The notes: generated by a model not told the origin, from the sequence alone. A stretch of 64,000 nt of DNA from CAZHCG01 sp046484285 (GCA_046484285.1 JAWOBP010000098.1:32943-96942); one strand, 5' to 3'. Numbered from the stretch's first letter, positions 32,101-40,026 are shown. Translations and numbers: made by a program.

Positions 32101-33557
32101 TACAGACAGCTTTCGCCGTCGGCCTTGGCCGCGGTGCAGACCTCGTCGATGCAGATGCTGTCGCCCACGCACTCGCTGCTGTCGAAACACTCCATCAGGC
32201 ACGACATCTCGTCGGCGCAAACGAAGCTGCCGCAGGTGCTCTCCTCCGGGGCGCAGCTCCCTTCGCCGTCGCAGAGGTACTCGGTGTAAATGCTGGCGTC
32301 CGGCTCGTTGTCGACGCAGGTCGGGTCGCCGCAGAAGTACTCGGTGCCGCGCAGCTCGCACTCCCCGGTGCCGCTGCAAAAGCCGGTCAGACCGCAACCC
32401 AACGGATCTTCGTCCTCCGTGCAGTCCTCGGCGTAGTCCTCGCCGTACGGCACGTTCACGCACTCGGCCTCCGGACCGCAGACGTAGCAGACGGGGCAAT
32501 CGTTGCGCTCGTCGGTGTTCTCCGGGACCTGCGTGCAGAGCCCCTCGTTGCCGGCGACGTCGCAGGCGTGGCACAGCTCCTCGCAGGCGTTCTCGCAGCA
32601 GACGCCGTCGACGCAGAAACCGCTTGCGCACTCGCTGTTCAGGTAGCACTCCTCCCCGTCGGTCAACGCGCCGGTGCAGACCCCGTCCTCGCAGGTGAAG
32701 CCACTCGTGCAGTCTTCCTCGTCGATGCAGGTCTCCAGGCAGGCGTCCAGGTCCGCGTTGCAGGAAAACCCGCCGCAGGTGTGAGAGTCCTCCACGCAGG
32801 TCCCCGCGCCGTCGCAGAGGTGCTCGCTCAGCATCGAGTAGCCGTCCGAGACGTCCGAGCAAAACGCGTCCCCGCAGATCGTGCCGGACGGGTACATGGC
32901 GCAGGCGCCCGACCCGTTGCACATCCCGGTCAGCCCGCAGGTCTCCGGATCCTCCTGGGCGCAGTCCTCCATCGGGTCGGCGCCGTTGGCGACCAGAACG
33001 CAGCCGCCGGCTCCGTTGCAGACCCGGCAGGTATCGCAATCATCCTCGGGGTCGTTTCCGTAAACGTAGTCGGTGCAGATGCCCTCGAAACCCGGCTCGC
33101 CGCAGCTCTGGCAAGGGCCGTCGCAGGCGGTGTCGCAGCACCAGCCGTCCACGCAGAGATCTGGCGATCCGCACAGCTCTTCGGCGTTGGTCTCGTCGCA
33201 AGCGATCGGGCCCGAACCGGTCCCGGTGCCCGTGTCGGTATCGGTATCGGTGTCGGTGTCGGTATCCGTGTCCGTATCGGTGTCGGTGTCGGTGTCGGTA
33301 TCGGTATCGGTGTCGGTGTCGGTGTCGGTGTCGGTATCAGCGTCAATATCCGTATCCGTATCGGCATCTGTATCCGTATCGGTGTCGGCATCAGCATCCG
33401 TGTCCACGTCGGTATCCGTGTCCGCGTCGCTGTCGGCGTCGGTATCCGCGTCACTGCTGGTATCGTCCTCGGCCTCCGGGACGATCAACGAGCAACCGCA
33501 GGACAGACCGACGGCCAGCGAGCACACCGCGACCCATGCAAAGAGGTTCTTGAACAT
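26136..33557 (-). CDS. Giant surface lipoprotein B (about 2473 residues), paralogue of lipoprotein A
   Basis: Start set at ATG 33557: AAGGAG lies 9 bases upstream of it, while it directly abuts the ATG at 33566. The signal peptide ends in SCGCSLIVPEAEDD, followed by an Asp-Thr linker. About 1350 residues of Cys-rich modules follow, with the frame CCDxxCDGxCxxCDxxGxEGxCxxxxxGxDPxxxC and repeated EDPLGCGLTG/CSGTGEC pieces. Next is a run of 61-residue CGDGPTECSGQDTCDGAG modules, one EGF-like module (CLNGGTCEEP), and a C-terminal two-part beta-helix beginning CIVYVDQLATG and CIVYVDRNASG. It ends in DIGALEYHNW. The Cys-rich part, far longer than in A, accounts for most of the size difference. It is probably secreted and exposed on the cell surface; function unknown. 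Confidence 0.85.
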   Translation of the reverse strand: MFKNLFAWVAVCSLAVGLSCGCSLIVPEAEDDTSSDADTDADSDADTDTDVDTDADADTDTDTDADTDTDIDADTDTDTDTDTDTDTDTDTDTDTDTDTDTDTDTDTDTGTGTGSGPIACDETNAEELCGSPDLCVDGWCCDTACDGPCQSCGEPGFEGICTDYVYGNDPEDDCDTCRVCNGAGGCVLVANGADPMEDCAQEDPETCGLTGMCNGSGACAMYPSGTICGDAFCSDVSDGYSMLSEHLCDGAGTCVEDSHTCGGFSCNADLDACLETCIDEEDCTSGFTCEDGVCTGALTDGEECYLNSECASGFCVDGVCCENACEELCHACDVAGNEGLCTQVPENTDERNDCPVCYVCGPEAECVNVPYGEDYAEDCTEDEDPLGCGLTGFCSGTGECELRGTEYFCGDPTCVDNEPDASIYTEYLCDGEGSCAPEESTCGSFVCADEMSCLMECFDSSECVGDSICIDEVCTAAKADGESCLYDYECDSGNCVDDVCCGSACDGACERCDIEGFEGVCTYVLDDSDPDDDCPTCEVCVSGACAPALEGTDPANDCSPGADGECSTTGDCDGASACELRGSDYQCGTTCLDAAEAPLYCDGTLGGCTIMGTYEPCPNDYACATEEVCAATCVDDFDCADGYFCDPGGSCLPLVVLGESCLESYECDSGLCVDDVCCDGDCAGLCESCALAGSEGYCTAIPAGEDPDDECEVCEACSASQLCEPLDGVLEPNGACSDASDCGHTGTCISGACQYVAPDTPCGDPICDSTDPQNPVFTSYYCDGSGTCVEDIGACGGYQCADDSSCQQSCSADECAEGYYCEAGVCTADLVLGSECSLSSECESGLCVDDHCCESECTGECMTCDNSDGLCLPEADGTVGFHGATYSDPDCAGSCQVCNSSGACRAVVATDGEGETLGDPKNDCTENPDPTSCGRTGVCADGLGYCERYGPETLCDTTCEIGGDELVYDWHCSGGQTSTCTQDASGTECAGHLTCADEESCLSTCSVNADCQPSTDYWCDGGTCVAKYALGTTCTSGSQCASGICKDGVCCDGSCGGLCEACDLAGSEGYCTPIAAGDDPDGECEDNLWCNGADTCDGNGACQHEFAGGTRCEGGGECNDTCDEQNDDCFTSSGTDCGDGPAECSGQDTCDGAGTCQPNHFETTTVCREAAGDCDVAETCTGSSDTCPADEYELGTVVCREAAGECDVAETCTGSGPDCPVDEFESVGTGCGDPGDSECDNPDTCDGAGTCLDNLEPSSTTCGDTGTECTNQDYCDGSGSCQDYGFVSDGTSCGDGPTECSGQDTCDGAGTCQPNDFDSSVTCGDDGTECINQDYCDGSGSCQDYGFVSDGTSCGDGPTECSGQDTCDGAGTCQTNDYGTSTTCGDTGTDCINQDYCDGSGSCTDNGYAAYGTSCGSSSDTQCDDPDFCDGNGVCLDNYEPNGTGCDDNQWCTWTDECDGNGSCVGSGDTCLNGGTCEEPTDTCDCSAVPNYYGTYCEQCIVYVDQLATGANDGKSWADAYNDLENAIIYADNQDPPCEIWVAEGRYAVSSFSSYTVEMRSGVKLYGGFAGWETSFADRDSKANLTLLDGFGAVDHVVSCTSSTGCDSESVLSGFVITGGYADGASPDWDGGGIYIDTSHSPLFAQNVISENKAFHSGGGVYVAGGSPDFDNCVIAANEIVNNSSDLSGGGLFVNSYGSVHVTNTVFAGNTGDYYGGGAYLVGYASFENCTFVGNHVRDNHGGGISCYDATADIKNCTFFANEAYGGGAIRVNGSSSVFTIDNTIMWGDVATGGTDPEIMHSGGTIELNWSDVAGGCGTCSGGTGMLDTDPLFYLDAEPLLTATGQWERVYYLPEVGQTVLRDEDRPRVAGSLSHMYVKPRDTDARFLPIASNDGYEIRVWGDLTDFVTAGDSYQLVDLRLSSTSPLIDVGCDSCGGTGSPDYDIRGEPRYDMPGDGYSGRITDQGAFEAEDDCIVYVDRNASGANNGTSWADAYNDNTTGIQTALDDASNQSSSASKGYCEVWVAGGTYYLYDSNSFNTIHLRDNVHMTGGFDGTETSVRQSDHYGNTTSLFGQQDGNSSNRVYHALTCDSSCGPGTVLRGVRVYYGEADYSTQDSIYRYGGGFYLYNTSPDLQHVYFRFCNAQERGGAAYIYGASANPRFFDLDFYYNAVENSDNDDGVLEGGGAVYVSDTSAVFEYSSFQYCNADRYGGAVVVSGSDAYSSFDHCEFQNNSVANSTDFMYGGAIAVEGGAIDISNSLFASNWAADSDPGVDCSAASPTDPDGLGGALYFEGNSSDYVDATIENTIFDDNRADYYGASYSYYSYVDMINCTFYSNCAYYYGCGRLNVGNLDVLNSVFFDNTAIKDYPNFYPNASSTHVDCSYVDSTWSGYTYGYCSYGNYDSGDDASPLVDPANGDFHLDGSSCTCIDSAYGTGAPAFDYEDTPRESVGCADDGAGDPPWYDIGALEYHNW
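29436..29801 (-). repeat. Near-identical tandem repeat, 183-bp unit (61 residues), in giant lipoprotein B
   Basis: Two adjacent copies begin at 29436 and 29619 in the plus-strand view. A stretch of more than 100 bases differs at only a few positions, and both encode CQDYGFVSDGTSCGDGP and CSGQDTCDGAGTC exactly. More diverged copies flank them. This indicates recent in-frame duplication of a Cys-rich module. Confidence 0.85.
33233..33461 (-). repeat. Tandem repeat encoding the Asp-Thr linker of giant lipoprotein B
   Basis: About 229 bases of the same 6-base units as at 25619, with more Ala, Val and Ile substitutions at the membrane-proximal end. Confidence 0.9.
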
Positions 33558-33686
33558 CGATACCATCTCCTTGTCGATTGATGCGCTTTTCTAAATGCGT
33601 CCAATTTTTTGAATTCTAGTGGAATATGGGAGAGCTAACAATAGGGTCGTCGTTTGTTGAATAATGTCCACGAGTTTGGAAAAGAA

Positions 33687-34259
33687 TCAAAGAGAGTCCA
33701 GGACAACTCTTCTTCGCTGCAGGAACTCCTCGCGCGTGATCAGCCCGCGGTAGTAAAGGGATTGGAGCTCCCGCAGGCGCGAGGCGGAATCTTCTTCTTC
33801 TCCCGATCCCGCCTCTTCCGGCAGGCGCGCCAGCGCTCCCTCCCAGACCACCTGGTACCGACCGCGCGCCAGAGTGCAGGTGAAGGTGGTGTCGTCGCAG
33901 GCGGTCTCTCCGTTCCACGTGGCCCTGATGTTGACCACTGCTTCCGCCCGATGGCGGGTGGCGATCAGCTGCAGGCGGCGCAGACCTTCTATCCCGGCCC
34001 GGCGACAGCCTCCCGCATCCGCGGGAGCCGCGCCGCGCGCACGGATCGGACGCAGCACCTCTGTCCCGCTAGGCGGGCTTTGCGGCGCGAAGTAGAGCTG
34101 GACCGGGAGGTCGTCGAAGACCGCGGTGTCGTTCTCGCCGGCCCGCGGGTAGGCGACCGCGACGTGCTTGGGAGCGGCCGGAGAACGGCGCGACGATCCG
34201 CAGCCGGCGATCACCGCGATTGCGATCGGCAAAAAGAAACTGGCAAACGGGAATCGCAT
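33687..34259 (-). CDS. Lipoprotein with C-terminal SHOCT-like helix pair
   Basis: 190 residues. The signal peptide MRFPFASFFLPIAIAVIAGC carries a lipobox (VIAGC). The middle part (about 45-140) has two Cys residues (CDDTTFTC) and several beta-strand-like stretches. The last 30 residues (RLRELQSLYYRGLITREEF) match the SHOCT pattern, a short helical pair often at the ends of bacterial envelope proteins and thought to aid oligomerisation. It starts 13 bases after the stop of epmA, so the two are probably co-transcribed although a functional link is not obvious. No clear Shine-Dalgarno sequence precedes the ATG. Confidence 0.7.
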   Translation of the reverse strand: MRFPFASFFLPIAIAVIAGCGSSRRSPAAPKHVAVAYPRAGENDTAVFDDLPVQLYFAPQSPPSGTEVLRPIRARGAAPADAGGCRRAGIEGLRRLQLIATRHRAEAVVNIRATWNGETACDDTTFTCTLARGRYQVVWEGALARLPEEAGSGEEEDSASRLRELQSLYYRGLITREEFLQRRRVVLDSL

Positions 34260-34272
34260 GGTTCGAGTGATT

Positions 34273-35223
34273 CTACGCAGTTCCCTCGGGAAAGGCGACG
34301 ACTTCGTCGATGCTCTCGGCGCAGGTCAGCAGCATCACCAGCCGATCCAGGCCGAGCGCGATTCCGGCGCAGGGAGCCAGGCCCAGCTCGAGAGCTGCGA
34401 GGAAACGTTCGTCGAGAGGGTAGACGTCTTTGCCCGCCTTCTTGCGTGCGGTTCGCTCGGCGACAAAACGGCCGCGCTGCTCGGCCGGGTCGGTCAGCTC
34501 GCCGAAGCCGTTGGCCAGCTCCAGACCGCCGGCGTAGAGCTCGAAACGTTCGGCCGTGTCCGGTTCTTCCGGACAGATCCGGGCCAGCGATGCCATCGCG
34601 GCCGGGTAGCGATCGAGAAAGACCGGTCGATCGGCGGGGAGGCTCGGCTCGACTCTCTCCACCAGGTCCCGTTCGAACCTGGAGGGATCGGGATCGGCGC
34701 CCGGTCGCCAGCCCGCAGCGCGCTCGAAGGCGCCCGCGACCTCGATCCGCTCGAACGGCGCGGAAAGGTCGATGCGGAATCCGTAGCGCTCCACTAATGG
34801 GAAAGAGCCCGTGGCCTCGGCCCCGGCGTGCAGCAGCTCCTCGCAATCGCGCATCAGATCCCGAGGTCCACCTCCGGCGCGGTACCACTCCAGCATCGTG
34901 AACTCGGGGAGGTGACGGTCTCCCCGCTCGCCGCGACGGAAGCAGCGACAGATCTGAAAGATGCGCTCGTATCCGGCCGCCAGCAGCCGTTTCATCTGGA
35001 GCTCCGGCGAGGCGATCAGGTAACGGTCGCCGCACGGCTCGGCGTCGATGTGGATCTCGGGAGCCGGCGCCGGGATGCGGATCGGGGTTTCCACCTCGAG
35101 AAATCCGTTGGTCGCGAACCAGTCTCGGATCGCGGCGAAGATGCGGGCTCGTGCCTCCAGCCTCTCGCGCAACGAGGCCAGCCTGCGGCGGTCGTACGGC
35201 TCGTGTCGAGTGCGCTCGCTCAT
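34273..35223 (-). CDS. epmA: Elongation factor P--beta-lysine ligase (class II LysRS paralogue)
   Basis: 316 residues from ATG 35223, with AAGGAGG 8 bases upstream. It is the catalytic core of lysyl-tRNA synthetase without the N-terminal tRNA-binding OB domain, the expected build and length of EpmA (PoxA/GenX). Visible are FLEVETPI (motif 1 side), FRRGERGDRHLPEFTMLEWY (motif 2) and GIALGLDRLVML (motif 3). The enzyme attaches beta-lysine to the conserved Lys of EF-P, helping translation through polyproline stretches; several proteins here are Pro-rich. EF-P and EpmB genes are not in this window. The divergent TPR lipoprotein gene starts 48 bases away. Confidence 0.9.
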   Translation of the reverse strand: MSERTRHEPYDRRRLASLRERLEARARIFAAIRDWFATNGFLEVETPIRIPAPAPEIHIDAEPCGDRYLIASPELQMKRLLAAGYERIFQICRCFRRGERGDRHLPEFTMLEWYRAGGGPRDLMRDCEELLHAGAEATGSFPLVERYGFRIDLSAPFERIEVAGAFERAAGWRPGADPDPSRFERDLVERVEPSLPADRPVFLDRYPAAMASLARICPEEPDTAERFELYAGGLELANGFGELTDPAEQRGRFVAERTARKKAGKDVYPLDERFLAALELGLAPCAGIALGLDRLVMLLTCAESIDEVVAFPEGTA

Positions 35224-35271
35224 CGAACTGGCCTCCTTGCGCGCCTGAAGTGAACCACATACACTCCCGCC

Positions 35272-37455
35272 ATGCTGCGCTGCAACCACGTGATTGTTCT
35301 GTCGCTCGCCTGCTGCGTCTGTGCCGCCTGCGGCGGAGCTTCGCCTCCGGCCGTCGTCGAGCCGGACAGCAGGGACGAACGGGATCTGGAGCCGCTCGAT
35401 CTGCCGGAGAGCATTCGGCCGCAAGAGGTCGCGCGCTGGGAGAAGCGCCTGCTGCTGCTGCCCCAGCGGCATCCTTCGCGGCGGCCTCTGCGCGACCTGT
35501 TGGCGGAGCACCATGCGCGCGAGTTCTCCTCGACGCCCGCAGAGGAGATCGATGAGCGCCTCGAGGTGTTCCACGATGCGATCGCGCTCAACGCGCCGGT
35601 GGACTTCCAGTCCCGGGAGGTGAGCCGGGCGGTGGTACCGATGGCGCGCTGGCTGGTCGAGGTCTTCCGGCAGCGCGGAAACGAGTCGCTGGTGCTGGCC
35701 GGTCACCGCTACCTGATGCTCGCCGAGCCGGACGACGTGCGCCACGAGCAGCGCTATCGAGAGCTGTCCGAGTGGTCCGAGTCCGCGCGCCGGGTGATCG
35801 AGGACGACATGGAGCGGCTGACCTCCCTGATCAACATGTACGAGGGGATGGTGCGACTCGTTCCCGATCGCGAGGTGGTGGATCGCCTCGGCGAGCTGCT
35901 GCTCCAGAGGCACGCCGTGCTGCTCTCGCGTCTGGAGCAGGTCGAGAGGAGCAGCGGCGGCGTGCCCGCCTTCCTGCTGCGAGCCGTGCTGCAGGAGGGC
36001 GGAATGGCCAAGGACATGATCCACATCTACTTCCTGGCCGGCGACACCGCCGGTGCGCTCGGCAGGATGCGCGAGCTCTCCGAACGTTCCGAGGTCGGTG
36101 GTGAATACGTGGATCTGCTCGAGGACATCGAGGCCGAGCGCGATGTCGCGGAGAACTACTTCGCGCTGGCCGGGCTGATCGGGGCAGACGATCCCCGCGC
36201 CGGGCTGCGCGCCTGCGTGCTGGCCCGCGCCGGGGACGAAGAGGATCCGCGTTACCCGCTTTGCGCCGGACGCTTCCTCGAGCGACTGGACCGCTACGAG
36301 TGCGCGGTGGATTTCTACGTGGAGGCGGCGCGGATCTCGCCCGCCGAGGAGGTCGTGACGCAGGCGATGGAGCTCGTGCGCGTGGCGATGTACGAGCTGC
36401 ACCGCAGGCAGGATTTCGAGGCTTCGCGACGCGTCGTGAATGTGGCCGACGAGCTGGTGGAGCGCTCCATGAAAAGCGGGCAGGTCGAGAGCGAGGAGCT
36501 GCGCGCCGCCTCGGCCTCTCTGTTGTTCACCGCCGGGGAGGTGGAGTTCGACAACGGCTACATCGAACGGGCCGAAAAGCTCTTCGAGCGAACGCGCCGG
36601 CTGTGGCCCGAGATGGTCTTGTCGGTGATGAAGATCGCGCGCATCAGGCACCTCAGAGGGGAGAACGACAGAGCGGTCGAGCTGATCGACGAGGCGCTCG
36701 AGATGGAGGACTACGCTCCTGGAGGCGATCCCTCCTACTGGCGGGCTCTGCTCTACGAGCGGCGGGGCGGCTGCCGGGTCGACGCCGGCGAGGAGGATCT
36801 GGCCAGGTCGGATTTCGAGCAGGCGCTCGCCGAGTGGAAGACCGCGACGATTCCGGCCTCCCAGGAGCCGGAGGCGGCGGTGCGACAGGGGGTGCTGCAC
36901 GACGAGCTGGGCGACCACGAGGCTTCCGAGCAGTCGTTTCGTCGGGCCGTCCGCCTAGATCCGGACCGCCAGGCGACCTACGCGGAGGTCATCTCCCATC
37001 TGGTGATGAGCGAACGCCTCGAGGACGCCAAGGCGTTCTACCGGCTGGCCTACAACCAGGACCAGATCGAGGCGATGTGGAAGATCTACTACTCGCTGTG
37101 GGTCGAGGGGTTGGCGCTGAGGAAGAGCGGCGAATCGTTCGATCTGGCGCGGGGATACCTCGAGCAGAGCGACGGCGAGAGCTGGCAGGATCAGTTGGCT
37201 CGGCAGTTCACCGGGAGAATCTCGGCGGAGGAGTTGCGAGCCGGGGCAGTGAACAAGGGGGAGCTGGCCGAGGCGGATTTCTACGTCGCTCTGAGGTTAC
37301 TGGCCGAGGGAGGGGATGAGAAGCGCGCCAGAACGCTGCTGAGGAGCGTCCTGGAATCCGACCTGATGGGGTTTTTCGAGTACAAGATGGCCCGCGGCCT
37401 GCTGGGTCCAGACGGTCTTTCCGGTGGGGACTTCCGGCGCGGCGAATCGAAATGA
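35272..37455 (+). CDS. TPR-containing lipoprotein
   Basis: 727 residues. The signal peptide ends in a lipobox (CVCAACGG), then a short Pro/Asp-rich linker. The rest is alpha-helical, with TPR-like repeats that are clearest in the C-terminal half (for example LARSDFEQALAEWKTA and HEASEQSFRRAVRLDPDRQATYAEV). It is probably anchored in the outer membrane facing the periplasm. No Shine-Dalgarno stands out before the ATG. The FAD enzyme follows after 36 bases on the same strand, so the TPR protein, FAD enzyme and glycosyltransferase may form one operon for a cell-surface polysaccharide; this is inference. Confidence 0.75.
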   Translation: MLRCNHVIVLSLACCVCAACGGASPPAVVEPDSRDERDLEPLDLPESIRPQEVARWEKRLLLLPQRHPSRRPLRDLLAEHHAREFSSTPAEEIDERLEVFHDAIALNAPVDFQSREVSRAVVPMARWLVEVFRQRGNESLVLAGHRYLMLAEPDDVRHEQRYRELSEWSESARRVIEDDMERLTSLINMYEGMVRLVPDREVVDRLGELLLQRHAVLLSRLEQVERSSGGVPAFLLRAVLQEGGMAKDMIHIYFLAGDTAGALGRMRELSERSEVGGEYVDLLEDIEAERDVAENYFALAGLIGADDPRAGLRACVLARAGDEEDPRYPLCAGRFLERLDRYECAVDFYVEAARISPAEEVVTQAMELVRVAMYELHRRQDFEASRRVVNVADELVERSMKSGQVESEELRAASASLLFTAGEVEFDNGYIERAEKLFERTRRLWPEMVLSVMKIARIRHLRGENDRAVELIDEALEMEDYAPGGDPSYWRALLYERRGGCRVDAGEEDLARSDFEQALAEWKTATIPASQEPEAAVRQGVLHDELGDHEASEQSFRRAVRLDPDRQATYAEVISHLVMSERLEDAKAFYRLAYNQDQIEAMWKIYYSLWVEGLALRKSGESFDLARGYLEQSDGESWQDQLARQFTGRISAEELRAGAVNKGELAEADFYVALRLLAEGGDEKRARTLLRSVLESDLMGFFEYKMARGLLGPDGLSGGDFRRGESK

Positions 37456-37491
37456 CGAGCGGTTCGTTCTTCCGCTCGAACGGATTGAGCC

Positions 37492-38784
37492 ATGACGGCG
37501 AAACGCGATCCGATCGTGATTCTGGGCGCGGGGCTGGCCGGATTGTCGGCGGCTTTGCGCGCACGGCGGGGATATCGCCTGTTCGAGCGGAGGGAGACAG
37601 TCGGCGGGCTTTCGGAAACCGTGGAGGAGGGGGGCTTTCGCTTCGACCGCACGGGTCATTTGTTGCACCTCTCGCAGCCGCGCGCGTTGCGCTTGGTGCG
37701 CCGCATGATCGAAGACGAACTGCTGGAGATCGAGCGGCGGTCGAGGATCTGGTCGCACGGGGTGTACACGCGCTATCCGTTTCAGGCCAACCTCGACGGC
37801 TTGCCGCCCGAAATCGCGGCCGAGTGCCTGGAGGGCTTCGTGCGAGCCTGGGCCGCTCGCGGAGGAAAGCGGGTCGACTCTCGGCGTTTCGACGAGTTCG
37901 CGCGCGCCAACTTCGGCGAGGGCATCGCGCGGCATTTCATGGTTCCCTACAACCGCAAGCTGTGGGGCGTGGATCCGGCGGAGATCACCGACGCGTGGTG
38001 CGACAGGTTCGTGCCCGTGCCCGAGCTGCGAGAGGTGATCGGCGGAGCGGTGGGCCTGGCGCAGGAAGGGATGGGGTACAACGCGGTCTTCTACTACCCG
38101 CGCGGCGGAATCGGTCGTCTCGCCGACGAGATGGCGCGCCAAGCGGGCAGGATCGAAACGGGTCGCGCCTGCACGGCCGTCGATTTCAAAGGGCGGCGCG
38201 TCCGCGTAGGAGGGAGCTGGGAGCCTTACCGAGCGCTGATCTCCTCGCTTCCGCTCGACCGGTTGATCGGCTCGCTAGTCGATCCTCCGCAGCGAATAGC
38301 CGCGGCCGGGCGAGCTCTTCGCTGCGCCGGGCTGCGTTACCTGGACATCGCGCTCGAGCGACCCCCTGGAACCTCGCATCACTGGTGCTACGCTCCGGAG
38401 CGGCGTTACCCGTTCTACCGGGTGGGCGCCTACTCTGAATTTTCTGATCGGATGGCTCCTCCGGGCAAGGGAGCTTTGTACGTGGAGCTGGCCTCGCGTA
38501 GCCCCGTGGATCTCGGCAGGCTTAGGCCCCGGCTGATTTCGGGGCTTGTCGAAATGGGTCTGATCGAAAGCGAGGCGGACATCAGTTTCGTGCGGCCGCG
38601 CTGGATCGGCCGAGCCTACGTACTTTACGATGCTCGGTATCGTTCGGCCAGGGACGAGCTGATCGAGTGGCTGGAGAAGCGCGGCATCTTCCCGGTGGGG
38701 CGCTACGGGCGCTGGGAGTACGCGGCGATGGAGGACGCGCTGGTGCAGGGGATGGATGCGGCGGATCGCGCACGGGAAGAGTAG
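37492..38784 (+). CDS. FAD-dependent oxidoreductase, HemY/UDP-galactopyranose-mutase-like
   Basis: 430 residues. The N-terminus has the dinucleotide-binding motif IVILGAGLAGLSAAL and the following FERRETVGGLSETV. The conserved PYNRKLWGVDPAEIT and PRGGIGRLADEMA segments are found in a family of flavoproteins related to protoporphyrinogen oxidase and UDP-galactopyranose mutase. Members near glycosyltransferase genes are thought to act on nucleotide sugars or polysaccharide precursors. The C-terminal GRYGRWEYAAMEDALVQG is also typical of the group. The family-2 glycosyltransferase starts 28 bases downstream, supporting a surface-glycan role; the precise substrate is unknown. It is soluble and cytoplasmic. 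Confidence 0.8.
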   Translation: MTAKRDPIVILGAGLAGLSAALRARRGYRLFERRETVGGLSETVEEGGFRFDRTGHLLHLSQPRALRLVRRMIEDELLEIERRSRIWSHGVYTRYPFQANLDGLPPEIAAECLEGFVRAWAARGGKRVDSRRFDEFARANFGEGIARHFMVPYNRKLWGVDPAEITDAWCDRFVPVPELREVIGGAVGLAQEGMGYNAVFYYPRGGIGRLADEMARQAGRIETGRACTAVDFKGRRVRVGGSWEPYRALISSLPLDRLIGSLVDPPQRIAAAGRALRCAGLRYLDIALERPPGTSHHWCYAPERRYPFYRVGAYSEFSDRMAPPGKGALYVELASRSPVDLGRLRPRLISGLVEMGLIESEADISFVRPRWIGRAYVLYDARYRSARDELIEWLEKRGIFPVGRYGRWEYAAMEDALVQGMDAADRAREE

Positions 38785-38812
38785 TCATGGCGGCGCGACG
38801 GAGATGAGAGTG

Positions 38813-39532
38813 ATGGAGCGAGACCAGAGCGTCGATATCTCGGTGGTGATTCCGATCCACAACGAGGAAGAGATTCTGCGCGGCGCAGTGCGCGAGCTGG
38901 CAGGAGAGCTGTCGCGCCAGGAGAGGAGCTGGGAGATCGTGCTGGCCGAAAACGGCAGCACCGATCGCACCGCCGAGCTGGCCCGTGAGATCTGCGACGA
39001 GATCGGAGGGGTGCGGCACATCTCGGCACCGAGGCCGGACTACGGGTTGGCGTTGCGACAAGGCATCGAGATCGCGCGTGGAAGGATTGTGGCTTGCGAC
39101 GAGATCGACATCTGCGATGTCGGTTTCCACCTGCGCGCGGTGGAGATGCTGGACCGAGGGGAGGCGGAGATGGTGGTGGGATCCAAGGCGATGCCAGGCG
39201 CCGAAGATCGACGACCTCTGGGGCGTCGCGCCGCAACTCTCGTGATCAACGGAATGCTGAGAGCGCTGCTCGGTTTTCGCGGCACGGATACGCACGGGCT
39301 CAAGGCGTTCAGGCGCGAGGCGTTGCTCCCGGTGGTCGAGTCCTGCATCGTGGGTAGAGACCTGTTTGCCTCCGAGTTCGTTATCCGCGCTCAGCGGGAG
39401 GGGTTGCGAGTCGTCGAAATCCCGGTCGCGATTGCGGAGAAGCGGGCGCCGTCGATCAATCTCAAACGCAGAGTGCCTGCGGTGATAATGGGCCTGACCC
39501 GCCTGTTCGTCGCGATTCGCCTGGGGCGCTAG
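38813..39532 (+). CDS. Family-2 glycosyltransferase (dolichol-/polyprenyl-phosphate sugar transferase-like)
   Basis: 239 residues from ATG 38813; GGAG lies 9 bases upstream of it but abuts the ATG at 38804, so the former is preferred. GT-A fold with the start SVVIPIHNEEEIL, ENGSTDRT and a metal-binding region CDEIDICD. The later GVNxGRDLFASEF-like block (IVGRDLFASEFVIRAQREG) and EIPVAIAEK match dolichol-phosphate mannose synthase-like proteins. No membrane helix is present, so the sugar acceptor is likely a polyprenyl phosphate at the inner membrane. It follows the FAD enzyme after 28 bases. Its TAG stop is part of a CTAG shared with the end of the mobile element at 39529. Confidence 0.85.
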   Translation: MERDQSVDISVVIPIHNEEEILRGAVRELAGELSRQERSWEIVLAENGSTDRTAELAREICDEIGGVRHISAPRPDYGLALRQGIEIARGRIVACDEIDICDVGFHLRAVEMLDRGEAEMVVGSKAMPGAEDRRPLGRRAATLVINGMLRALLGFRGTDTHGLKAFRREALLPVVESCIVGRDLFASEFVIRAQREGLRVVEIPVAIAEKRAPSINLKRRVPAVIMGLTRLFVAIRLGR

Positions 39533-39693
39533 TGCCTCGTCAACCCCACAATGCCGGGTCGGGCCGGCCCTCATCGACGATCCCTGCGTCACTCCTCCTC
39601 GAATTGGCACCGCCAGTCCTTCGTCGTCGTTCCTTGGCCTCGCCGATGATCTCTCGCCCCGTACCCGAAATCGTCGGGTTGACGAGGCACTAG
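39529..39693. mobile_element. MITE-like non-autonomous element with 18-bp perfect terminal inverted repeats
   Basis: 39529-39546 (CTAGTGCCTCGTCAACCC) is the exact reverse complement of 39676-39693. Pairing continues imperfectly for another 12-15 bases on each side, so the 165-bp element folds into a long hairpin. The outermost CTAG is self-complementary and could be a 4-bp target duplication, making the element proper 39533-39689. No transposase is encoded. The element separates the glycosyltransferase from a truncated ATPase gene. Confidence 0.75.
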
Positions 39694-39964
39694 GCGCCAA
39701 CACGGCCGGATCCGGATGAACCGGAAAAGAGCCCTCGTTGTGCCTGATCGAGAAAAGACCCCCGCCACCACTGGGTTGGAACTTGCCGCTCTTCCAAGAA
39801 TAGAAGTTGTTCCCCCCGACCGCGCCGGCTCCGCAGAAGATCGCCTCCAGCAGCGTCGACTTGCCGCTGCCGTTGGGCCCGACGAAGATCGTCACCGGCG
39901 CCAGCTCCTCCACCCGGCCCTCGCGGATCCCGCGGAACCTCTCTATCTCTACGCTCTTCAACAT
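39693..39964 (-). pseudogene. AAA (ABC/OLD-like) ATPase, N-terminal fragment truncated by the MITE-like element
   Basis: From ATG 39964 the frame reads MLKSVEIERFRGIREGRV, then VTIFVGPNGSGKSTLLEAIF, an unmistakable Walker A, and about 30 residues more. At about residue 90 it runs into the inverted repeat at 39693, after which the frame is only an antisense artefact of the glycosyltransferase gene. Complete relatives are 300-600 residues and carry Walker B and signature motifs, absent here. Such ATPases (AAA_15/AAA_21) occur in stand-alone defence genes and in envelope or DNA-repair contexts; the fragment cannot say which. The ATG has no Shine-Dalgarno sequence. Confidence 0.75.
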
Positions 39965-40026
39965 GTCGGGAATCGGAATCTGCCGCGCGGCCGCGGGCAA
40001 GCCCGATCTGGGCGGGTCGATCCGCG

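Noticed and set aside
38582..39692. Continuation of the AAA ATPase frame beyond the MITE-like element for about 370 residues.
   Set aside because: It is antisense of the glycosyltransferase and FAD-enzyme genes; only the part upstream of 39693 resembles an ATPase.
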